Positions 50,347 through 61,790 of a stretch of 64,000 bases of DNA are shown here, one piece after another. Within the stretch, counting starts at the first letter, position 1. Each line of letters begins with the position of its first letter. Source of the DNA: Lepas anatifera (lineage: Eukaryota > Arthropoda > Thecostraca > Lepadidae); assembly GCA_034440635.1 (NCBI GenBank), contig JAOTON010001038.1, forward strand, positions 4,292,501 through 4,356,500. The letters run 5' to 3'. The notes beneath the pieces were generated by a model. It searched no databases. It was not told the DNA's origin and saw nothing but the letters and a program-made list of their open reading frames with translations. Made by a program: the position numbers and the translations under genes.

Positions 50347-53300
50347 AAGGGTTTGGTTAGTCGAATCACATGAAGCAAATGCAGGTTGCGACCGTCTGTG
50401 TATCGCGGGGTCTGCGGAGGGGGGCTAACATCGCGATGCCATCGCTGCGGGGACAGTACCGACGACCAGCTTCCTCCGACGCTCTCTCTCCTCTCTCTCT
50501 CTCTCTTTCCCTCATGGGGTTTGACTTCACTTGATCGCTTGTTTGCTCCCACACGCAAAAAATGTTCCTGCCCGCCCGGTTGGCCAGTGACTCACCTAAA
50601 ACAAATCCCTTCAAAACTGCTGTGCCGGCGAATCGCACTGCGCAATGAGAGAACTGTCCCTGATAGTAAAGCTAACTACAGCGTCACGCATATACCATCA
50701 TGGTACCATTACACCGGGAGTGTCACCAAACACATGTCATTCGATCAATCGCCCGAATAAAATACGGGGCGGCGGTGGGTAGCCGAAGAGCCAAAAGAGA
50801 GGCTTCCGTTTGACTTCACGGCGCCCATGTCCGTCTGTGACGCGGCGCGCCACCGCGCGACGCGGCGCCAATTTCACGGTCCATTGTTTGACGTTTGTAT
50901 GAGTGTGCGGCGTGCAGCGGCGCAGCGCAGCTGTGAAGTGACGCAGCGCGGCCGGCACGGCGCACCCGTGACAATGGTGACGCGGCGGCACAAAGGCAGA
51001 CGGTACCGGCGCGGCGGCGGCGAGAGTCAACGAACGGTCATTGACGGCCTCTCCCAGCGTCTCGCTGTGGTCGCACAGACACGCGCACAGATTGAAAAGG
51101 ACCGACTGAGCGAGATGAGAAAGATGGTGCTAAATCAGAAAGAGGAACTATAAAGTAGAAAAAAACGAATTCACGAAAATAATCCTTCTGACGTTAAAAA
51201 TAAATCCAACAACGCTAAAATTCAGCGCGCGTTTGACAAAGAGAAAATCATCCCAGCATCTTTTCTGGTAAAATCCACAGACAATGTTATGCTAGTGCAA
51301 GAAGAAAGAATCTCTCCAAAAACGTGGGAAAATCACACCATTATTCAGACAACTTCCTCGCCAGTCAGCTGACATCCATAGATCATGATTACAGGCATGC
51401 CAAACTTAGGATAATGGAAAAATTTTCCCTCGGACGAACGCGTTCAAATTGTTAACTACCATATGCCTAGCTGTCGTCATTCGCTCTGTCCATTGGACTA
51501 GTCATAGTTGTTGCCATTCATTGCCAGTTGGACTGTGTGAGTGACATCCTCCTCTTCCTCTCATATGGTGCATCCCTCCAGTGTTCCCCACGACAGAGAT
51601 AAAATAGGACAACAATATTCGTGACAATAGCGATCACGGCAAACAGTATAACACCAACAACTCTCAGTTTAAGCATTTGCAGACAAGTGAAACTCATGGA
51701 AACGGAGCAGGATCTGGATATTTCCGGCAGTCTTCGCTCCCTGCGGCCGCAGCCACCCCCGGGGGGACGGGTCTCTCTACAGGCCACCAGCCCGCGTCCG
51801 TCCTACCGCGGCCAGCCTCCATATGAGCATACGACAATTAATATCATTAGGTATTGATCGGCGCGGCGTCGTCGTCCGCGTCGGCAGTGCGGAGAGAAGC
51901 GTCACCGGCCACTCATTAGGGACGAGCGGCGGTGGCGCGGCGACCGATTACCCCCTCCCCCGGGGGAGCGTCGCTCTCAGCGCGCCGGTCAGTCGGGGGC
52001 GGCGTCGTTGGTGGAGAGAGATAGGCGGTCACCGCGCCGCTATCGAACGCCCTGCGGCCGCGTAATGCCTTTCTAATGAATAAAGCGACGATTCGGCAGA
52101 AGGGGAGACGACGCCGGCGCTGGCCGGGCCGCTGTGATGTCATTAGGAGCAGCCCTTCCGCGCGTGCGAGCGTGTGCGGCCGTCCGCGCCTGCGCACTGC
52201 GCACCGCCGCCATGGCTGCCGCCAGTAATAACAATGGGAATTCATATTCATCCCGAGCAATCAATACAAGAATATAATTACTGGGATAGATGAGGAGTGC
52301 GGCGGTGATCAGCACGTCCAGAGAGTGGGAGAGAGGACAGAGGCCTCGGCGAATAGGAAATATGCCGCAGCGCGCTATATTGGCGCGCTGGCCTGGTTAT
52401 ACGAAGGTGATCCAATAGACGTCACACAATACTCCCCAGGCTCTGGTGGAGAGAGGGCAGGCAAGACAATGTTCTGCGCTGAGACGGTCGAACGTTCATA
52501 GTGTGACCGGTTTTGGAAATGAATAAAGTTCAGGATGTCCTAAAAACCATCGAAAACATTAGCTTCCAAATGACAACTGCACCGCATTACTGACGTTTCG
52601 CGCCTCGTCCTCAAGTTAAAGAGAGCGAATGCCGATGCCGATACATAATCCATTACATAGTATCATGTACTGGGCATTGCATGCCGGTGCACCGTCTGTA
52701 CAGAAATTACGCCATGCTATTGGCCCTGACAAACGACCGTCTTGGGCGCGAGCCTCCACTTCAAATTAAACTATTACTACGTGTTCGCACGAGCTGGCCG
52801 CCCCGATCGGCATACCTGTGCGGCCATATTTCGCCAAACCACCGCCGCGTGACGCGCGCCGTGGCCAAATGTGGCGCGCTCGCACCCCACTGTCACCATT
52901 GACCAGCTATCATGGATTCGGCTAATTAGCGGACACCGCCAGCTAACGAGCGTCGCATACACAGAACCGAGCAGCAGGGGGTGTCAGTTCTCCGGCGGTG
53001 AAGACACAGTGACAGCGCCGAAGCAGCTGACGACAGCTCCACGGCCTCCCACTGGAGATCCGCCCGGCCACTGGTGAACGAAACACAGCCAGGCCAAGAT
53101 AACGCTGAAGGCATCAAGTCAGAGCCTGGGAGGAGACGGTAACCGGAGAGGGTAGAAAACTGCCACCTCTATAAACGGCAGCATCAAGCCATTAGTGTTG
53201 TACGTGGAAATGTGCAGCGGCAGCAGCCAGCGGCGCAATTAAGGACAGTTTGCAGCCGTTTTATGAGTGCTGGGAACACAGCTGGCCTGGTCAATGGGGT

Positions 53301-53366
53301 CTTTTCGACCAGGGAGCTCAACCGCGGACCAGCGCAAACCTGCCGACCGTGTCCCCCACTGACAGG
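50347..53366. other. Stretch without a supportable gene; possible regulatory segment at 51815-52290
   Basis: No exon is recognised. A CT-rich patch lies at about 50480-50510. The interval 51815-52290 contains several ATTA-core motifs (ACAATTAATATCATTAGG, CTAATGAATAAAG, GTCATTAGG, TATAATTACTGGG) within GC-rich DNA, which may mark a homeodomain-responsive element. This is inference only. Confidence 0.3.
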
Positions 53367-53414
53367 TGACGTCAGGGACCTACAAATGACGTCAAGGACT
53401 CACAGGTGACGTCA
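53367..53414. promoter_or_regulatory. Array of three perfect CRE octamers at 20-bp spacing
   Basis: TGACGTCA occurs at 53367-53374, 53387-53394 and 53407-53414, each exactly 20 bp apart. The spacers share GGAC/GGACT-like bases, so the array arose from a 20-bp tandem repeat. TGACGTCA is the full palindromic CREB/ATF site. No adjacent promoter or gene is identified. Confidence 0.75.
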
Positions 53415-53747
53415 CAGACCTTAGCATCACGCCAGCAGGGGTATCACATCACGGGCCAAACATACCGATACATAACGCCAGCCAAGAGCGCGTGAGAGAT
53501 GTATGACTTTCTGTGGAACCTGCAAGCTTTCTCGTGCTGTGTGAACTGTGAGCTGTTAGAGACCTGGCAGGTAACCCAGTTTGGTGGTACCATCGTGCCA
53601 GGTGTGACTTCGCACGTTTCCTGTGTCAGGTATTACAGCTGCTTCAACACTTTTGAAGTGGCGTTCTCTAAGTCCTGTCGTAATGGGTGTGAGGTGACTA
53701 AGAACTTTGGAAGGAGACGGTCAAGATGGGGTTGATTGATTATTTAG

Positions 53748-53787
53748 GTTTAGGGGCGCGCCAACCTCCGTGGTCATATAGCGTCCT
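53748..53787 (+). repeat. Short dispersed repeat, copy 2
   Basis: It matches 2764-2803 over about 40 bp (GGCGCGCCAACCTCCGTG, then TCATATAG). See copy 1. Confidence 0.4.
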
Positions 53788-54451
53788 ATCGCTCATCTTC
53801 AACTAGGGTCTTTCATAAACTTTTCCGGAACAAATGTGCTTTAGTTTCTCTGAATTTCCATTAAAAAGTGAATCTTCCACATTTCGGTTATAATCATCAC
53901 TGAGTGGATAGAGTTATAGTCATAAATATTTATAGTCATTTCTAGTCATATATTTAGACAGCCGAGCGTCAGTGCAGACTGGTTAATTGCACCGGCAGTC
54001 GCCCGGCACGGTCCTCCGGGGCATCACTTCCGGCGCCCTACCGACACCCACGGACCCAGGGGCCGGGGGCGCGGGGGCAGCCCAGACGCGTCTGACGGAG
54101 GCCCCTGCCAACACTCCTGGTAAGGGTGAGGAGAGGTGGGAGATAAAGTAGGTGATATTCTACCCGGATGTGCCGCTGGTGGCACAGGCGCATGCGCTCA
54201 CAGAGCCTTCCAATAAGGACAAGGATTGCCGGTTTAAATCATACGCACACACACACACACAATTGCAAACACATTTGGGAGAGGGAAACTCGCAGGATAT
54301 GAAGGTGAAATGGTCAGATGCTAGAAGAAGAATTCTCCGGACGATGAGAGTAAAGGAGGGGATTGTTGATTTAGAGGATATGGGTTAAGGAAGCTACCGA
54401 AACGTCTGCCAATCATAGAGGAGTGAAACTTAGCTACTTATGCAATGAGCA

Positions 54452-54519
54452 AGTAACTTGGAAAAATAATGTCTCTCTCTGAAAGAGTAACTTGGAAAAA
54501 TAATGTCTCTCTCTGAAAG
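54452..54519. repeat. 34-bp direct duplication
   Basis: Two practically identical 34-bp tandem copies starting AGTAACTTGGAAAAATAATG, at 54452 and 54486. The near-identity suggests a recent duplication. Confidence 0.95.
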
Positions 54520-55314
54520 TGAAGCATAGAGGTATCTTTGAAGGAGTCACTAGCCTATAGGTTTCGCCCCTTTTATCGAATATATGCTCATTTTAAAACA
54601 ACTACTTTTCCAATTATGGTAAACTCTTATTGACACTGATACTGTCTTCTTCTTAAACTGTAAGAGAGTAGGTAACTCCAGCTTCAAAGTTCCTGATTAA
54701 TAGCTGAACCTCAACGCCGTTGGGCGTGAACTAGTATTTGAACTCGGCTCCGGACGTTTCTACACGACTCAGAAGCTCGGGGCTTTCGAGAACGTTGTAG
54801 CCCAGTTTCACTGAAGCCCGAGTAAGGTCACCATGTGCCAAAACGTCGAAAACGACAGCTCCAGGACCTATCGCAAGGGAGTCACAGTAGGCGACGGACG
54901 ACTCTGCAAAGTAACCTCAAGATCAATGGTGTGGCTTTAAACTAGTCAGTTCAGCTATCATCTATCATGAATCGCACACAAGCTGTACCGTATATAACAG
55001 TACAGCCATAGGTCTACTGTTATCCTAGCTTTATCAGCTAAGCAATTCTGCACAGGGTATCTATTCCCGTTTGTTATCAACATTGGTTTTTCTACGACGA
55101 TATCTTAAAAGGCTGACTGGAAAAGTATTCTTTCCATAATTGGGAGACATTTTCTGGCCTATGTATTGGAGGGTTCACCTTTTTCGTAGACCGACAACAC
55201 TTGGAGGTTTTCAAGCTCTCTCAGCGTGTTAGAAGTCCAGCGGATGCTTTTTTGGTTCTGACTAAAGAAAGATACATCCACTCACCGAAACTATTCTGTA
55301 TAAGTACCCAACAA

Positions 55315-55537
55315 CATACGCGTCGGAAAAGGGGGGCCGGGGGCCTGGCCCCCACTTTTGGCAAAAATTTCACGATCTAGGTCAAAATGGAGAAAGCCGG
55401 ACATTCTTATATCCAGTCGCTGCGGTAGGCAACAGGAGTCCAAATTGAACAGTTTTGATCCTGATGTTGAAAGTTTTTGTCAGCATCAGGTTGAAGTTTG
55501 GCTGGCCCCCACTTTTTTGCCGGTGGCGACACTTATG
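55315..55537 (-). mobile_element. hAT-type MITE, CATAMGYGTCR family, copy 2
   Basis: This 223-bp element is inverted relative to copy 1 at 42518-42753. Its ends read CATACGCGTCGG and (reverse complement of the right end) CATAAGTGTCGCCACCGG. The octamer CCCAACAA flanks it exactly on both sides (55307-55314 and 55538-55545). Non-coding. Together with copy 1 it defines the element's boundaries without ambiguity. Confidence 0.88.
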
Positions 55538-55545
55538 CCCAACAA

Positions 55546-56754
55546 TTTTCCAGAGCCAGTGAGATTTGCGTCCAGAAGGTGTGTGAGTTAGCTCCTTCAA
55601 TAGCCGAAGAAACTCTTAAATTTTGAGGCCGAAAAACCCCGAATGTTTTAAACCTCTTGTGTTCGTATTTTATTAAAAGGAATTCCACATGAAGAGTTCC
55701 TCATTCTTTTATGTCAATAACTAGGAGACGCCGCCTCTGTGTCCGATCGCGGACCTTCTCCTGGTACCTTTCTAGGAGTTCTCTGTGTCCGGCTGCCCTG
55801 CTATTTGATGAGCGCCCTTTGATACTGCTCTGGGCGCTGCCGTCCTGGTTTTGACAGTATGTGTCCGAGCTGGGTCACCTGACCACAGCCGACCAATGCA
55901 GTAGCTGACAGGTCATCTGCCGGGTACAGGAGTCGGTGGGCGGCGCCCTGCTGTCTGCGGCGCTTACCGCGGCCCTCCCCCGCCCGACCGGCGCGGCACC
56001 TCACACTGGAGGGCAGGGGCGCGTCCAGAAGACACACACACCGGTCCTTACAACCGGAGCGTCGTGAAGGTCAACTTCTTAAACATCGACATCAGCGCTG
56101 TCTGTGTTATTGGGTCGGGTGTTCTCGTCCGCTTCCGCGGTCTACCCTTGCTCCACCCTGAGCGCGCCTCTGCCAAAGGGTGCACCTCGAGCGGCGAGCC
56201 GCGACGGTGCTATTGTTGACCCCCGCCGCGGCCGGCCGGGCCGTGCCATACCAAGGAATGCCAGCGGAATCCAGTCCCAGCAGAGGCGACTCTCCCACCT
56301 AAACACCCACGGTATCACCCTTACCGCCATCAGTGCCCTGCGCCGCTCCCCGGTGATTTAAAGCTGGCAGAATGCATGAATGGACCGACTAAAAATGTGA
56401 AATGGCCCGTCGCGAACAAAACCGTAATCGCGGGCGCCACAATCAAGCAGGAGCTTAACGAATTCTGGAAGACCTGGCCAGGGATGAAGCCAAAGGCTGG
56501 CGGACATCCACCCTGATCATGGCACATTTATACAGCTTATCCAGTACATCAAGCAATCGAAAATGTTTGGAAAAACGTAGTCTAGAACTAGCAGGGTGTT
56601 TTATCAAATGCCAATGCTCATATGCTCTGAATAGAGAAACATGAGCTTAACACGCGCCCCGCTGGGCGGTTCGAAATTCTTCCCCTCCTGGTTTTCCCCA
56701 GATAACGCAAACAACGAAGAGACGCAGAAAAATGAAACTTACATCACCTTATTC
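55546..56754. other. Stretch without a supportable gene
   Basis: GC-rich at 55740-56330. No domain-bearing frame, RNA or clear repeat is visible. Confidence 0.5.
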
Positions 56755-57050
56755 CTGATCAATTTGACGTACCTGACCAAATTTTTTAGGTTATGTCATG
56801 TCAGGGCAAGGAGCTATTCAAGGTCAAGTGACCCGACCTCAAAACCTAAAATCACGAGTTTGAAGCGGCGCCTAAGGAACATCAGTCAATTGATCAATTT
56901 GAACTTTCACAATATGATGAAGTCATTACAGTCTTCAAATCAGCTACTTCGGAATGTCGATATTGTATACCTAAAGTGGGGTCAATTTTTTGGCCACTCC
57001 ATTATAAGTCTATGGGGACAAATAGAAAGGGCTCGTTTTCAGTAAAAACT
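56755..57050. repeat. Possible TGACCT-type dispersed repeat, copy 3
   Basis: It contains GACGTACCTGACC, AGGTCAAGTGACCCGACCT and a CATTATAAGTCTATGGGGACA segment like those in the repeats at 1-330 and 26130-27010. Similarity is weaker than between the other two, so membership is tentative. Confidence 0.3.
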
Positions 57051-57436
57051 AGATATATAAAGCTGAAAATACACAAACCTAATACGATGCGGCAATAAGT
57101 ACCCACTTTATATCAGGGCTCTTCAAAGGTGCAACAAACAAGCATTACCTATTCTACGGTAAAAATCATAGCATTGACCAAGGAGACAAGCGAGCACTAT
57201 AAACGGAATCGAATTCCCAACTCTCTAAAACGCGTACAGATTCCCCCATCGAAGCTTCTCCTTGCTAGAAATGTACCATAGCCACTCACTGCTAGAAATT
57301 CAGTCACTCATTGCTAGAAAAACTGAGAGGAGCTTAGTTTAATGATGCAAAAGTAAAGAATGTACCACAGTCAATCACGTAGCTTACAAAAGGAGGCAGG
57401 AGCAGAGGGGCACATGAAGAGGTAGAGATGTAGAGA

Positions 57437-57568
57437 TGGAGAGAGAGAGAGAGAGGAAAGAGAGAGAGAAGAGAGAGAGAAAGAGAGAAAGAGAGAAAGA
57501 GAGAGAGAGAGAAAGAGAGAGAAAGAGAGAAAGAGGGAAAGAGAGAAAGAGAGAGAGAGAGAGAGAGG
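57437..57568. repeat. Impure (GA)n / (GAAAGA)n tract
   Basis: About 130 bp of purines made of GA runs interrupted by AAA and GG. It is an old, imperfect microsatellite and gives a Leu/Ser-rich artefact frame on the minus strand. Confidence 0.92.
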
Positions 57569-57639
57569 AGAGAGAGGACTTGTGAAGTGACTTAATATGA
57601 TATCCTTTGTCACAGACGATTTTATTTCTCGGCCATGTG

Positions 57640-57990
57640 GGTGAAACCTACATCTTCCAGCAACCCACCACACCGTATCACTGGTTTTATAATGTGACTC
57701 TCCTCTCGCAAACTGCCCGTTTCCAGCGGCGTCTGCGAGATGATGGCATTTTCGTCGGAACTCCCTCATGCGGGAATTTGATTAATCAAGAGATGGCGTC
57801 AATTTATCAATATTCTAATTTACCCTGGTCCATAAAACTCGGGGCTTCTCTGAAATCGACAACAGGAATTTATTGAGCTCTCCAGTGCATTAATTAAATT
57901 GGGCTTGAAATATGGAAGGAGGTATTGATTTTGCCTTCCGGAGAGAAAATTAGTTTTGGGAATGTTTAATTTGCAGCGCCGGCGGCCGAG
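57640..57990. promoter_or_regulatory. Candidate conserved non-coding element
   Basis: This moderately AT-rich, non-repetitive 350 bp has unusually balanced, motif-dense sequence. It includes the 12-bp palindrome TTGATTAATCAA (57778-57789), ATTAATTAAATTGGG and several other TAAT cores suited to homeodomain or PBC/Hox factors. An 89-codon open frame overlaps it (57607-57876) but shows no domain. The call rests on texture and on the possible position within the intron or flank of a developmental zinc-finger gene; conservation is untested. Confidence 0.28.
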
Positions 57991-58798
57991 GCGGCGCGCC
58001 GGCCGGAGACGATTTATGAAAGCCCGCCAGAATGGGTTTCAAGACGCAGTCCAATCCTGGAGTCTCCTCTCAATTTTCTGGCAAGTTCTCTTCTTAAACT
58101 GCAAGCAGCAGCTACTTTCACGCAAGTACGAGCTGCCTTTGGGGAGACAAATTCCTTGCTGAAAAATGTAAAACATTGCCTGACAGAGGCATGGTCAGGC
58201 TATGGCATTATAATCAACTATTGAGACACTTTGGAAATGTTCTCGCCGTTTCATTTCCTCAGCTGAATTAAGGACGGGGCTCTACTTGAGTCACGTTGGC
58301 ACTCCATTTTTATAGTGTCACACCCACGAGTGTCGTAAATTTGCGGCGGCGGTGACCGCCCCCTGCCTCATTCCGCCGACTCCCCGCGCGTCGCGGGCCG
58401 CGCGCCATTAAAAAACTCCTTCGCACACCCGCCATCATCGCAAATTAGCGTGGCGCCGGCCGCGCCGCATAGCAATATCGCGACCGCCGCAGCTCTGCGC
58501 CGGCCAGAAACTGCGACAGTCATATCAGGCGGCTCGGAATAGGCAAACACTGGTGGGGAACCGCCGGGTATCTTAGCAATAAACGGACTTAGAGGGCGGC
58601 CGACCAGCGGTGTTCTAAAGAGGTGTTTTAACTGTCGCGCGCGGCTGAAGTCGCGACTCAAACTACCCAAAAGCTCTGACCCAATGGGCAAATACAACGG
58701 GAAACCATATGATATGACCGCTGCCGCTGCGATGCATTCTCCTGAAAATATCCGCCTCATTTCCAGGCCCCGTTTACCGCATAAAACACAACCTCCGG

Positions 58799-59080
58799 CA
58801 GGGGCGTAGCCAGGATTTCGCTCAGGGAGGGGACGGCGCCCCGAAAAGGGCCCTTGCGACAGCGCCAAAAGGGCCCTAATGGGTAAAAAGGGCCCGCTTG
58901 TTACAGAATAGAGCGCTGAAGAGGGCTTAAGAGGGCCCTGTCTGGTATAAAATGCCAAATTTGGCCACAGAGCATAGTGCGGGCGAGCGGCGCTTCGCAC
59001 GGCTCGGGTCCTCAGGGGGCCCTTCGGGCTCTCAGGGAGGGGATGGCTGTCCCTGCCGCCCCCCTTTGGCTACGCCCCTG
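58799..59080. mobile_element. hAT-type MITE, CAGGGGCGTAGCC family
   Basis: It begins CAGGGGCGTAGCCAGG and ends GGCTACGCCCCTG, the exact complement over 13 bp. Flanks ACCTCCGG (58791-58798) and ATCTCCGG (59081-59088) match at 7 of 8, the expected 8-bp hAT duplication with one transition. The interior has repeated GGGCCC and CAGGGAGGGGA segments and no transposase. CAGGGGCGTAGCC ends are, to my knowledge, common on hAT MITEs of many animals. A 210-codon minus-strand frame crossing it is therefore not a gene. Confidence 0.85.
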
Positions 59081-59124
59081 ATCTCCGGCATGCAGCCCAT
59101 ACAACAGATTATACATGTGCCTGT

Positions 59125-59523
59125 CATAGACGGGTCCAGGATTTTTCGAGGGGAGGGTACTGTGGTCGGAGGGAGTGTCATTTGGGCAAGGGACGCCAAT
59201 CATTAAGGTGGGACTTATCCTAGGAGCGATAAATTACATGGTAAATTGCATCGCGTACAAAAACTTGCATCCTGGAGGAAGGGGGAGGGGACCATGGGTA
59301 GAGATCCAGGGGATTGGGGGTCAGAACCCCCTGGATTTTAGGTCTCTCATAGGCTTTGTATAGGGCTTGTATTGCCATGCCAGCGTTAGTTAACCCATCC
59401 AGGAACCTCCCTGGATCGAGAAAGAGACCTCCAGTCTCGGAGGAGATTAAGGTCTTAGGGGGCGCTGATATGGTTTGATGGGGAGGGGAAACCCGTCTCC
59501 CATGCTCCCTGGACCCGCCTATG
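59125..59523. mobile_element. hAT-like MITE, CATAGGCGGGTCC family
   Basis: The left end is CATAGACGGGTCCAGG and the reverse complement of the right end is CATAGGCGGGTCCAGG. No convincing flanking duplication is present (GTGCCTGT and GGACAGGC). The interior contains a strong hairpin (ATCCAGGGG ... CCCCCTGGAT, about 59305-59337), as if one copy had captured part of another. It lies only 44 bp from the preceding element. Confidence 0.6.
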
Positions 59524-59531
59524 GGACAGGC

Positions 59532-60078
59532 CGTTCTGGTTTTGTTTCTTTATCCGAAAGCAAATATGAACCGGCAGTTAACACCCCAGTCTCTTGCACG
59601 GGTCCTTGCACATGAATGTACAATTCGCACCTGAGTTTTCGGAATGCACGCTACGGTTCCCACGTTAAAACACCGCATCGGCTGCCAGAGCGTTGTACGA
59701 TTGGTTTCGGCGAAATTCTAGCGCTCCCTGACGCCACACAAACCGTGCCATAAATACCGACCACGCACTGTTCCTCAACAGTGTCAAAACGACGCGTCCG
59801 TCAGGGTAGGCGGCGCCTCAGGTCAGACAAGCCCCACTCAATTGCGCAATGTTTGAATTAGTACCAATAGAAATGGAAAACATTCAGACGTTCAAAAACC
59901 ACCGTAAGATACGCACTGATTCAGGGATGGGTCGTCGCCCGAGCTGGGCGGTCTCGTGTTTAGCAGTGCGGCGGGGCTGGACGCTGCGGCGGCCAGGTAT
60001 GTGGAATACGGGCCCGGCCCATTGGCACCGGTTACAGCGGGGTGCCAGCGGCGCCTGCGGTCTGCACGCCGCCACCGC
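59532..60078. other. Unannotated non-coding stretch
   Basis: No gene or repeat is supportable before the 61-bp minisatellite. Confidence 0.5.
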
Positions 60079-60669
60079 AGCTCCTCAACGGACCCGGGAC
60101 AGGCAACCCAGAAGCTGACCCCACCGGGCCCGGCATCTCAGCTCCTCAACGGGCCCGGCGCAGGAAACCGAGCAGCTGGCCCCGCCGGGCCCGGCATCTC
60201 AGCTCTTCAACGGGCCCGGCGCAGGAAACCGAGCAGCTGGCCCCGCGCGGCCCGGCATCTCAGCTCTTCAACAGACCCGGCACAGGAAACCGAGCAGCTG
60301 ACCCCGCGGGGCCAGGCATCTCAGCTCTTCAACGGGCCCGGCACAGGAAACCGAGCAGCTGGCCCCACCGGGCCCGTAATCTCAGCTCCTCAACAGACCC
60401 GGCACAGGGAATCGAGCAGCTGGCCCCGCGGGGCCCGGCATCTCAGCTCCTCAAAAGACCCGGCACAGGGAATCGAGCAGCTGGCCCCGCCGGGCCCGGC
60501 ATCTCAGCTCTTCAACGGGCCCGGCGCAGAAAACCGAGCAGCTGGCCCCGCGCGGCCCGGCATCTCAGCTCCTCAGCGGGCCCGGCACAGGGAGCCCAGC
60601 AGCTGACCCCACCGGGCCCGGCGAAGGGAACCAAGAAGCTGGCCTTGCCCGTCCCGGCATCTCAGCTCC
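60079..60669. repeat. 61-bp minisatellite
   Basis: Nine to ten GC-rich units with a 61-bp period (TCAGCTC starts at 60138, 60199 and 60260). Each holds AACGGGCCCGGC, AGGAAACCGAGCAGCTGGCC and CGGGCCCGGCATCTCAGCTC. Since 61 is one more than a multiple of three, the frame rotates each unit, yet two forward frames (59956-60606 and 60042-60758) stay open. The units lack stop codons in every forward frame, so these frames are artefacts. Confidence 0.93.
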
Positions 60670-61790
60670 ATCGGCCACCCACCCCGGCAGCGCCTGCTAC
60701 TGGAAGGCACGCACTTGCTCGACTGTGGTGTAGGCCTTCATGGCAATGCTTTTTATGAAATCGTCGCCATAGTTTTAACCGGGATGCATTCAATTGCCTT
60801 GCAGAGGCTTCTCCCAGTGGGGTCAGAGTTTCGACGGTGGAACGCTCACGATTTCCTGCTGAGTTCACGACAGTGAAACCCACTGAGTAGGGCCTGGAGA
60901 CGATGCAAGCTAACGGCTAAGACAGGAGAGCCTGAAATCACATGCCAACTCAAAGAAACTCACAAACCCTGATTCGGCCCACGTTCGTGATTGGGTGGTA
61001 CTCGGTATTTTTGTATGGATGCCCCAACCTTTTTTTCGATTCACTTACCAGATCAACTAAAAGCGCACTTAACATAAATAGACTAAATCAACGTGAGAAA
61101 ATAACTCGGGCAGTTCACTCTTAAGTTCCTGTTTTCTAGGTTCCCACATTCCGAGGCCTGTACGAGGGTGAGACTTCGCAATGACTCCTTTTCGCTGTAC
61201 CGATGACGGCTGGGCGGCGGGGGGGGTGGACGCGGAGGACAGCGTCGTTATCGACGCCCCGCTAATCAGCCTGATTGAACAGCCGACCGAAGCGGGTACG
61301 CTAAGGCTCATTGACTGTGTCACAGCAGCGGCCGATTGGACACTAAGGCATCGTTAGAGTGATAACGCAGCCATCAGAACGTCGGCAAATCACAGTGACG
61401 TCATCAAATCACGTCAACAAGCGGCTGGCGGGGTTGGCATTTGGAAATGAGTCGGCTGGCGTCGGCCAACGAGCGGTTTGGGACTGACCTGTACCGGCGG
61501 GGTGATTAGGGTCGTAATCAGGACACTTACAGCACGGCCTGAGCAGCCGCGGCCGGTCAATTATACCAGAAAACAGCACCGCCCGCTGACGACAACGGCT
61601 TATAATTGGCCAAAGTAGCTGCCGTAGCACACATTACTATTGGTGATTTCTGCAACAAAGGCACTTGTGTCCATGAATCGTTAAAAACGGTCGGTTGGAT
61701 GGTCCAAACCAATGTCTCTGATTATGGACACAGTATATCGAGCGTATTACTGCAAGCGGCTGGCATGTGGGGCAACATGGGCTGGTTTAG
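60670..61790. other. Unannotated non-coding stretch
   Basis: It precedes the truncated LINE. A TGACGTCA octamer lies at about 61395. No 5' portion of the LINE (endonuclease, RT catalytic motif) can be seen here. Confidence 0.5.

Larger units (their letters stand above)
53415..55306. other. Stretch without a supportable gene
   Basis: A short CA microsatellite lies at about 54246-54261. The dispersed-repeat copy at 53748 and the tandem duplication at 54452 are listed separately. I see nothing else. Confidence 0.5.

Noticed and set aside
58368..59000. 210-codon open frame on the minus strand
   Set aside because: It runs through a MITE at 58799-59080, so most of it is transposon sequence.
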